From Mesostigma viride (taxonomy: Eukaryota; Streptophyta; Mesostigmatophyceae; Mesostigmatales; Mesostigmataceae), in NCBI GenBank assembly GCA_009746045.1, contig RPFO01000103.1:664570-728569 (forward strand): 64,000 nt of DNA, read 5' to 3'. The notes under the pieces are model-generated. The model was not told where the DNA came from. It ran no database searches and was given only the letters and a program-made list of their open reading frames with translations. Below, piece by piece: positions 20,601 to 31,600 of this stretch. Position numbers and translations under genes: made by a program. How positions within the stretch are numbered: position 1 is the stretch's first letter; every line of letters begins with the position of its first letter.

Positions 20601-23600
20601 CGATGCCGAGATTCGGGCGGGGACAGCTGGCATCGTGGCGTCGCTCGAGAGCGACCAGGTGAATCCGTCGCTCGCACTTAGCTAACTTAAAGGCGGTCGC
20701 TCGCATTGCATTGATCTTTGAGGGAGTCTTACAATGCCTTGGCTTGTGCGTCTGGTGCTCGCAGCGCATTGACTTTGAAGCACTGGGTAGTGCTGGGTGT
20801 ATCGTGCCCTCCCCCCCCCCCCCTGGTTCACCCGTGGGGGCCCTGCCCGGGCCACACAAAGATCTCTGCATTCTGTGGTCAGGGCGAGGGGCCCGCGGTG
20901 GTTCAGGGGGGGGGGGGTGCGTGATCGAACTAGACTTGCAGCACAATCACTTCCTGCAGTGTCCCCCAACACCGGCAGCAAGCCCTTCTTGCCTGCCCTG
21001 GCATCATGCAGTGCTGATGACAATGACAACCAGTAGCACAGATAAAGCCATTGGCATTGCCTTGACTCCCATCCCTACCTCGACCCCGACCCCGACCCCA
21101 ACCCCAACGCTGTTGCAACGCGCATCCCGTGGCCCAGGCATGTCACAGCGAACATTACAGCATGCACGCGCGCGGTTTTGCAGTATATGCATCCCTGTGA
21201 TCTTTGCAGTAATTGATTAATTAATTAATTAGGAACATGACTCCGTTGGGAGTACGTGTGGTACATAGCCCTGATCTTTGCAGTAATACGCGTGCTACCC
21301 CTTCCTAACATCTTTTGTGGCGTCTCGCCTTCACTACTTTCTCTTCGTTTTCCTTTCTGTTTTTTTTCATGCACGGTTGTGATCCCCACACCCTGGGAAT
21401 GAACATACGTGCAGATCACCGCGTCCTTCATCGCCGCCAACGCTGCTGGCATCCCCATCTACCTCGTGGGGGGGGGAGACCCCGACCTTGTCCAGAGCCT
21501 CCAAAGGTTCGACTCCTTCTTGGGTGGCCCCATCCGTGCCTCCATCCGCTACATCGGCCCCGACGAAGCGGCGCTCGCGACCACGCTCACAGCCACACTG
21601 ATCAGCCAAGGGGTCGACCACCTGGAGTGCATCATCCTATCGCTTGACGACTCGCGGTGGCCTAGCCGGTGCCGGCTGGCGCAGGCCGCGTTCCTGGAGG
21701 CAGGCAGGACGGCCGACGTGCTCCCTGTGCTTTCTACCAACCTTGACAGCGTCGTCAGGAACATCCTGGAGGGCCACGCAGAGCGCCACTTTGCTGTCCT
21801 GGTGGAAGACATTGCCACGTATCGGAGCGTGAGGGCGTCCCTTCCCGCAGGCGCCAGCATCATAGTCGTCGTGTATGAGACATCGGTCGAGGTGCTGGCG
21901 GACATCCGTGCGGGCCAGCGCGTGCTGGCAGTGGATCTTGGCGTGTACACCCAGGGGTACCTGGCGCTGGCGCTGGCATCCGTGGAGCACCGCAACGGCC
22001 AGATGGTGACGTCTGACGTAGAGACCGCAGTGACCATCTACGGCCAGGGGGCAGAGCCGGTGAGTTTTTCCACCCTATCTCACATGGATTGGTGCCCTCT
22101 CATGCATCCAGCATGCCCCCTCCATGCGCTGAGCACCCGCCAGCACCTGCAACGGTTTGGAGCCCCCGTGCTAATAAAGAACTATAGTCCAACGGTATCG
22201 TATTTTCCCAAAATTTACTTATATCTTATATTTAGCCATTAATGAGCGAATGCGAGCTAGTGGTGTCTGTTTTATTTTGAGGTTTCTCGTACCGTAAATT
22301 TCGCCATCGGCAGGATCAGCACGGGCATTTCGCAAGCACGCACCCCTCACATCCATTCAGCACGCCTCCTCACATGCATTCAGCACGCCCCCTCCCACGC
22401 ATTCAGCATGCCCCCTCACATGCATTCAGCATGCCCCCTCAAATGCATTCAGCACACCCCCTCACAGGCATTCCACTTGCCCTCTCACATGCATTCAACA
22501 CGCCCTCTCCTATGCATTCAGCAGCCCCCTCCCCATGCATTCAGCACGCCCCCTCACATGCATGCAGCACGCCCCGTCCCATGCATTCAGCATGCCCCCT
22601 CACATGCATTCAACACGTCTATGCGCCCCTGTACACTGTTGTGTGCTTTTATCGCCGCCCTCGCCCCGTTTGTGTGCTTACCTTGACCCTCGCTCTGTAT
22701 GTGTGCTTTTTTCACGGCCCTTGCTCGGTTTGTGTGCTTTTATCTCGGCCATCGCTCCATTGTGGTTGAGGTCGTGCAGGTGACGGATGAGGCCATGCAG
22801 CGCGAGGTTTGCCATGCTGCAGGGAACCCCGTGTGCGGGGACCCAGGGGTGCTCCCGATGACCCTGGTTCGGGGCACCCCTTCTTCGGGGTGCCCCTGCT
22901 TTGACCGCGCGGACGTCCAATACAAGGTGGTCGGCGCGGTCGCCCAGAGGGTGCTCTCGTCCTACCACCTCTATCAGGGCATGGTGGACGCGGAAAGGGA
23001 CCTCCCGGGATCGGCGTTCCGGTGGTGAGCAACATGGGGTGGATAGGTTTGTCAGAAGGGTTGGGTTGGTATCGGTGCTAACAACTGTTATAAGATCTAC
23101 CAGGATCGGCATTCCGGTGGCATGTGATTATAGGGGGTCGAGTACGGCTGTTATTTTAGTAAGGTCGGCCGGCTGGGGAACCGTTGTGACGATTATTGCA
23201 ACATCTCCCGGGACGGGCTTTCCGATGGTGGGCGGTTGGGGGTGGGATAATTTTGTTATTGAAGTTATTGTGAGACCTCTCGCGAGATGTTGTAAGATAT
23301 TCCGGAATAACCCCTGCATGGGCTTTCCGATGGCAAGCTTTTCTGAAGATAATGGGAGGGGACGGGGGAGAATCGTGAGTGTTTGTGGTAAGACGCGTTA
23401 TCACATCTCCCAGGACCGGCGCTTCGATGACATGAAGTAGGGAGAGGGATAAGTTTGTTAGAGAGGCCGTGTTCGTATCGGTGCTAACAACTGTTATAAG
23501 AGCTACCAGGATCGGCATTCCGGTGGTAAGCAACAGGGGGATTGATAGGGTTGTTAGAAAGGCCGGGCTAGTATCTTCTCTGACACCAATGTTAGGGCTC

Positions 23601-24316
23601 GCTGGATGGGGGCTCCGGTGATAAGATTTCCTGAACATAACGCTTGAATGGGTCCAAAGAATGGCGAAAATTGAAGGCGCCAAAGATTTTTCTAAACGCG
23701 CTCCGCCAGATAAAGTAGTGCAGTCGTCGTGGTGGTTGCTTAACCTTTGACGATTTCTGGCACAAGAACTGAAGGGACCCGTCAAAAGGTGAAACGTTGT
23801 AGGGGTGGAGTATGGGCGATTGGATCCTGGATCGAACGGACATGATAAGGGCAAGAGTTTGTCAGCTCGGGTCCGTCCGATCCAGAACAAAAAAGTGTCC
23901 GACTTGCACCGCGTAGTGGACGCGCGGCCCCGAAGAGGTGCTACACTTGAAACTGTAATCCAAAAAAAGATACTACCTAGTAGTAGTACCAAGAAGCACT
24001 GGCAAGGTACCCAGCATCCGCCGGATGAAGCGATTTGCGCCGCAATAATTTTTATGACTTTTATAATAGTAGTATCTGAGTCGGACCGCTTAATTAATGA
24101 GTCGGACCGCTCCAAGAAATCATAGCAAAACAAAAGTAAGTTGTGTAAAAAAGTTTATAGATCTAGTCCGGTGTATGGCGACATGGATAGGTATCAAAAT
24201 ATGGGTATCAGTAATTATTTATCCACACCCTATGGGTGCGTTGTGACAGGAATGCTCAGCACCTCTGCATGCCCCAACTCTTGAGGTATCAGCATGAGGA
24301 TAACATTAAGAATCAT

Positions 24317-24363
<47 letters not shown>

Positions 24364-25646
24364 CTGCTTGTGTCTAAAGTTGGGGTGTCCAGATGTTTAT
24401 GATGATGAAAACATTGATAGTAGCCGTTGTGTATTTTGTGGCACTTCAAAACCATCATGTGTGGGAAATTATCCACCGAATCAAAATAGACATGGGTGTT
24501 TGTATATTATAACAGTTTTGCCGGTAATCTGCTGTTCAAGATCGGTGATCTGTTCGACCAAATGGATGCTTGCAGCTTGCCTTTCCCTCCCTCGTGCCTG
24601 TCCCTACAACCTCATCTCTTGAGCTGACATGCCTGCACCGGCCTGGTTGCTGCGTGTTTGTCGATTGTGTGCCGGTTGTGTGCACCGGCCTGTTTGCTGG
24701 TTTGTTTGCACCGGCCTATTTGCTGGTTTGTTTGCACCAGCCTTCCCATGCATTTTCTGCCACCGAGCCACCTCTTCCCATGCACTCACTCTGCAACCTC
24801 TTCCCATGCAACGCTGCGCCACGTCTTCTTACGGAGCCATCAGGACCTTGTTAGACAACATCCATGCACCACTCTGTATGTAACCACCTATCATCATTAT
24901 CAATAACACCCACCTGTTCTTGAACATCCCCCTTGCTGCCGTTGTAACCGACAGGACCTTGTTTGACAACATCGAGATGCTTGCTCAGCTTGCCGAATAC
25001 GCAGACGCCGTCAACAGCACCACCTACCGCGGCGTGATCAGCCTCGACGCCTACATCGCCGACACGAACAACCCCATGCTCGCCGCGATGCGATCGGTGG
25101 CCGCGGCCGGCAAGCCACTCTATCTGGCCTACACTAAGACGCCTGCGCCGAGCGTCCAGGCCTTCCTGGACAAGTACAAGGGCCGCCTGTACGTGGGCCC
25201 GACCATGGAGCAATCAGCCCGCTATCTGGGTGACGTGGGGCGGCACAAGGGCCGCCACATGCTGGTCCATAACAGCTTGGGCTATTTCACAGTCACGTGG
25301 GCCTGGGCATGGAGCTCCTCATGGGCTGGTATATGGGGCAGGACTACCCTTTCCCGCCAAATATCTGGGACGTCCCGCCCACCAGCCATGGCAGCGCGGT
25401 CAACCGCACCGGGGCGTGGGCGCTGTTCACCGACCCGCTGACCAACCGCACCGCGCAGGTGAGAATTAAGCTCTAGCCCTTCTTCTTCTTCTTCTTCTTC
25501 TTCTTCTTCTTCTTCTTCTTCTTCTTCTTCTTCTTCTTCTTCTTCTTCTTCTTCTTCTTCTTCTTCTTCTTCTTCTTCTTCTTCTTCTTCTTCTTCTTCT
25601 TCTTCTTCTTCTTCTTCTTCTTCTTCTTCTTCTTCTTCTTCTTCTT

Positions 25647-25677
<31 letters not shown>

Positions 25678-28600
25678 TTATTATTATTATTATTATTATT
25701 CTTTTGGCAAGCTGTGTTTCGATGGGTAAGGAAGGCCAAGTATTGGCCGCTTCCCGTCGCGCCAAGCCAATTATTGTTATTGTTTTGGTGAAGAGGCGTG
25801 GAGGCTTGACAGTTGATAGAAGCAAAGTCCTTGGGCCATGGGCCCTAGTGCTTCTTGTTGTGTGTTGCCAGGTCATGCAGTTCTCGCGACTAAATTACTT
25901 TGCTATGGTTGTTTTGTTACCTAACTACTACCATTTCTTGTTGTGTGTGGCCAGGTCATGCAAGGCCTAGTGGCTAACTACTTTGTTGCTTCTTATTTTG
26001 TCATTTAGCCACTACTATTTGTTGTTATCTGTGGCCAGGTCATGCAAGGCCTTGTGACCAATTTGTTACGAATCACATCGTTTCACGGCCCCTATGTGTT
26101 GTTTTCTGTGGCCAGGTCATGCAAGACCTTGTGACTGATCACGTTCATTTCCACTTTGTTCTTTAACTACTTGTTGCGGCCGTATGCGGCCATACAGGTC
26201 ATTCAAGGCCATGTCACTATGAAAACGCGTTCCCATTAATTTTCTTATTGAAGTATCTGTTGTCGTATGCGGCCATGCAGTCGACGCAAGGCCCTGGATG
26301 CCTGCCAACTAACTACTTATTATCGAGCTATTCAACTTCACGTATTTGTTGTTATGTGTGACCAGGTGATGCAAGGCCTGGATGCCTTCCTAATCACTAC
26401 GTATTATTGGGCTATTCAACTTCACGTATTTGTTGTTATGTGTGGCCAGGTGATGCAAGGCCTGGATGCCTTCCTAATCACTACGTATTATTGGGCTATT
26501 CAACTACACGTATTTGTTGTTATGTGTGGCCAGGTGATGCAAGGCCTGGATCCCTTCCTAGGGGACGCGTTTGTCCAGCCGCTCTACGAACGACTCGCCA
26601 AGGAGCGAGGGGGCCCCACGCCCACCGACAAACTCGTTTTCTTCGCGGTCAGCCACTTTGTGAGCGAGCTTATCCTGCCCATGCTGGCCCATGCAGCTGG
26701 CAAAGGAGCAGCCGGAGCGCCCCCCGGTGCGGATGATCCCCCACAAGTGCACGGACGTGGAGTATGCGGCGCTGCTGCGGTGGAACCTGACAGCACACGA
26801 GGAGTTCGTGCTGGGATGCGTTGACGAGCAGGTACGTTGGAGGCAGTAATTGTGATGATCCTAAGCGTATTAGGCATGCTGTTGGAAGAAAGATCAGGAG
26901 TCTGTCCTGGGGTGCACTCACGAGCATGTAACTGGGAGGCATCTGTACAGAATAAGGGGACGGGAGGGAGGGGAGGGAGGGGAGGGAGGGGAGGGAGGGG
27001 AGGGGAGGGGAGGGGAGGGGAGGGGAGGGAGGGGAGGGAGGGAGGGGAGGGAGAGGGGGAGGGAGGGGAGGGGAGGGGAGGGGGGGAGGGGAGGGAGGGG
27101 ATCGTAGAATATATAATGATAGTATAGTAATACAGTAGTATAGTAATCGAGTATGGAGTGGCCTTAACGCCACCTTTTATCCTCAAGTATGCATTGTCAA
27201 TAAATAGTATGCTTGAACGTACCTAGAGATAATAAGTAGATTGAATGAACCTGTCCACCTACGTGCACGCCTGTGCCCACACTGATAATAAGTAGATTGA
27301 ATGAACCTGTCCACCTACGTGCACGCCTGTGCCCACACTGATAATAAGTGGATTGAATGAACCTGTCCACCTACGTGCACGCCTGTGCCCACACTGATAA
27401 TAAGTGGATTGAATGAACCTGTCCACCTACGTGCACGCCTGTGCCCACACTGATAATAAGTAGATTGAATGAACCTGTCCACCTACGTGCACGCCTGTGC
27501 CCTCACTGATAATAAGTAGACTTGAATGAACCTGTCCACCTACGTGCACGCCTGTGCCCACACTGATAATAAGTAGACTTGAATGAACCTGTCCACCTAC
27601 TTGCACGCCTGTGCCCACACTGATAATAAGTAGATTGAATGAACCTGTCCACCTACGTGCACGCCTGTGCCCTCACTGATAATAAGTAGATTGAATGAAC
27701 CTGTCCACCTACGTGCACGCCTGTGCCCTCACTGATAATAAGTGGATTGAATGAACCTGTCCACCTACGTGCACGCCTGTGCCCACACTGATAATAAGTA
27801 GACTTGAATGAACCTGTCCACCTTCGTGCACGCCTGTGCCCACACTGCACACCTGGTTCCACTCTAGTACGATATACTATAGTTCTGTTTAGTTCATCAA
27901 TATACTGGAGTATAAGAATAGTGTAGTAGTATTACAGCACCGCCAAAGCCTCGACAAGTACGGAGAGGGGGCCGCCTTGCGATGCCGTAGCTGGGCCTCG
28001 CTGTCCAGTGTCCACCCGTCTGTGCGCATGTGACCATGAGTCGATTTTTAATCTTGTAAACATCTTCTACGTTTATCGATCACAATCATGATCCTCGTGC
28101 GCAGATGTACCTGTCGACCTACCTTTCGGCCATGGCCGCCGCGCTGGAGCAACAAACGGGCGAGCGGCTGGTGGGGGAGGTGCGCACCGCGCGGCTGCTC
28201 CGCTACGACCAGGTTCCGCTCAACTTCCCCCGCCGCGTCGCGTGCGAGATCGAAAACTACGAGAAGGGCTTCGCGAAGGGGCAGCTGGGGGTGTTCTACC
28301 CCTTGTGCGACATCCGACAGGGCTGCGTGGAAGCAGGCATGTCCGCCCCTTCAAATGCCACCCCCTGTTCGGGCAACGGCGCCTGTCAGTTCCCCAAACT
28401 GGCATCCGCGGCAGGGGCCGGCGGTGCTTCCCAGGGAGCTTGCCTGTGCCATCATGGCTGGACGGGCCCGTTTTGCTCGGAGAGGCCTGCGTCATGGCTC
28501 ACGAGTGGGGACAGGCTTCGGCACATCCTATTGGTCGTCCTGCTGCCCTGTATTCTTGTCCCTGTGATGGCGGGGATGTTACTGCTGGCGTACTGGGCGC

Positions 28601-31600
28601 GACATGGGCGGCGGGCGCCCGTAGGTCCGGGCGGTGTACGGTGGACTGATGCACTGCTAAGGAACAGCCAACTAGCCGCCTCGGAGGCATGTGTCGCTGC
28701 GGTGGTGATGGGTGAGTGGGGGGGCGTTGTGTGCATGGCCCTTGTCTTTACCATTTCCCACCTACCTGCCCATCAATGCACCAACTGGACCACCTGCACA
28801 CCTGCACACCTGCCTATCTGCATGCCTGCCCGCACGTACATTCCCTGCCCCACCACCCACCCGCCCGCCCACCCGCCCACCCGCCCACCTGCCCACCCAC
28901 TCACCCACCCACCCGCCCGCCCGCACACCCATTCATTCATTCACTTGCTGCCTGTGTATGGCAGCTTCCTATGTCTGTCCTTTTGTAGATGTCCTCTTAC
29001 TTGTTTGTGGCGTGTGCCAGCTTCCTCGGTATGCTACCTGCGGCAGATGTCGACTTGCTTATATTCGTACGTACATACTACATGCGTGTGTGCATACTAA
29101 CTCCGTTACATATCTGTTGCGCGCGTTTGCCGGCTCTCGCTCTATTAATATGACAAGGTATTGCAGACGCGGACGGTCTAGCCGACCTGCTTTCGTGGGA
29201 TGCGGAAACTAACCTAACGCCTGTTGCTTGGCTTTGTGGGCTTCCTGTCTGTCTGACCCCTGCTCAGATGTGCTTCATCATCTGTTGCTTGCATTGCTAT
29301 GATAATGCTGAATTCCTGTTGCTGGGCTCTGCCGGCTTCCTATCTATCTGACCCCTGTGCAGATGTCGAAGGTCTGGCCGACCTGCTTGCGTGGGATGCG
29401 CGAGTCACCAAGAAGGCGCTGGAAGTCTTTCAAGCGGTACGCAGATATTATAGCTATGTTAATCTATTCGATACACCAATGATAAACTATCGAATCGGGT
29501 TTATAAGCTTGTAACTTTGAGTAAATAAGTTAAGTGATCAGCGCAGTTTGCTGCTAGCCAGGTAATGTAGTCACCTCAAGGCTCACATGGCTGCTTTTCT
29601 AAATGCCTGGCACACAAACTTACAGAATATCACCCGGTTCTGTTTTTCCCTGTTTCTGTAAAAGCACCTGGTTCTGTTATTAAGCGACGTGGTCTTTTAA
29701 ATGGGTGCGGGGTGCTCCAGGGAGCGATTCGGCTGGCCTTGCTAGGATGCCTTTAGTGCAGCGATCTGGCGACTGCTTCTGGCTGTAGTACTTTATACTG
29801 GGAAATTCGATTGTCTTCCCTCCTTGATGTCATGCAATTGTACTGCTAACCCTTTGCAAGGCCTGCGATAATGTGTTGTAGCTTTGTAACTGCCATCCTG
29901 AAATATGTTTTAGCTGTTTATATATCTACGGGCTCCGTATTAAATACATGTTTTTATGTTATAAGGAGTTTTCTGGAACTGTCACCGAAAGATGTTTCTA
30001 CTAATCCTTTCTAGCGTCTTATTACTCTTCGTTCGTTCATTTCTTGGTCATCTGGTACATCTTGTTTCTCCGCGGCTTTGTTCTTCAGTGGATGTTATGA
30101 GTTGTTTGGTTTTAATTTTATTACTGTTGGGAAATGTTTCTTAGTGCTTCTCTCCCCACGTCCCTTGCCCACATAACCCCAATGACGACAGGTCATCGGT
30201 CGCTTGCTTCCCCAATACCACGGCAAGCAAGCCGTCGCCACCGAAGGCGCCTTCACCCTCGTCTTCCACGACTCGGTCGATGCCGTCGCTTTCGCGATGG
30301 CGGTCCAAACCAACCTGCTCCACCCACGCCACCTGTTAAAGCCCCCCATGCGCCCGTCAGTGCTGCTCAAGTTTGGCCGGATGCCCACGCGAAAGGAGGG
30401 TCTCATCGACTGGCCACAAGCGCTGCTGACACACGAGAATGCCGCAGAGATACGCAGCCCTGCGATCACGAGAGCTTCTCTCGACAGCCACTCTCACAGT
30501 GGAAACCACGTTCCTACCGGGGGCACGGTATCACATAGCAAAGACCGAGCTGTTCAGAACGGGGGCATGTCTTGGCACGGCAAAGAGCACACTCATAGTC
30601 GGGGCGTATTGTACCGGGGCCTCCGCGTGCGCATGGGGATTCACGTGGGGGTGCCTGACGCGCGCCAGGTGTCGCCCAACAGCAAGCAGATGTACAGGGG
30701 GGAGTACGTGGATGTGGCTACTGCGCTCCGCAACATTGCGCATGGCGGCCAGGTGCTCCTGTCGATGCGGGCGTGGCACTCGCTGGCGCGGCACATGGCT
30801 TCTATCGTCTGCCACCATATGGGCATCCACGAGGTGAGCATATGTGTCGGTTTAATGTAATTGAGTGTCATACAATCCACCCAAGTTTAATGTCATACAG
30901 TCCACCCAAATTTAATGTCAATTATATATCATACCATTCACCCAAATTTAATGTCATTTAAGTGTCATACAATCCACCCATCCACTTTCTGTAGGAGTGC
31001 TTTGCCCTCAAAACAACATTCTCGTGTTCCTTCGAGTTTCTTGCCCCACGGTCCCCCTGGCCCCTTCCCCTGGCAGGTGAAGGAGGGCCTGCCCCCCGTC
31101 CACCTGATGCAGGTGCTGCCCAGCGACCTGGACCTGCGCGCCCCGTTCCCCCCCCTCAAGTCGGTGAAGCAGCTGGGGCCGTCCTTTTTCGAAGCGCCCG
31201 CGGCCGACTGCTACGTGGCAGGCCAGGCGCCCACGGAGCCCGTGGTCATGTGCTTCATGCGCGTGGCGTACACCAGGGTCCTGCGCACCACGCCAGGGTA
31301 CAAGGCGGGTGTGGCCCTGCTGGTGGCGTTTGTGCAGGGCCGGTTGGCCGAGTTTGACGCGTATGAGGTGGAGGAGAATGATGGCAACTTCCTGCTGGCA
31401 TTCCGGTCGGCGGCAAAGGCCGTCCAGTTTGGTGAGATGGTGCAGCGTGAGGCCATGCTTCTGCCCTGGAGTCCCAAGCTGCTGGAAGAGGAGCAAGCGG
31501 CGGAGATTATTATCAAGCCGGTGCTGCCGAACGCAGAAGGTGGTGGCCTCACGAAGGATCAGGTGGTGTTCAGGTAAGGAGAGGCGAGGCATGTGTATTT

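Noticed and set aside
24920..26831. Naming the second extracellular region as a known enzyme or second binding domain
   Set aside because: Some strand-helix pattern is visible, but no diagnostic motif; left unnamed.
27231..27850. Possible CRISPR array
   Set aside because: Directly adjacent 56-bp tandem units without spacers, inside a eukaryotic intron.
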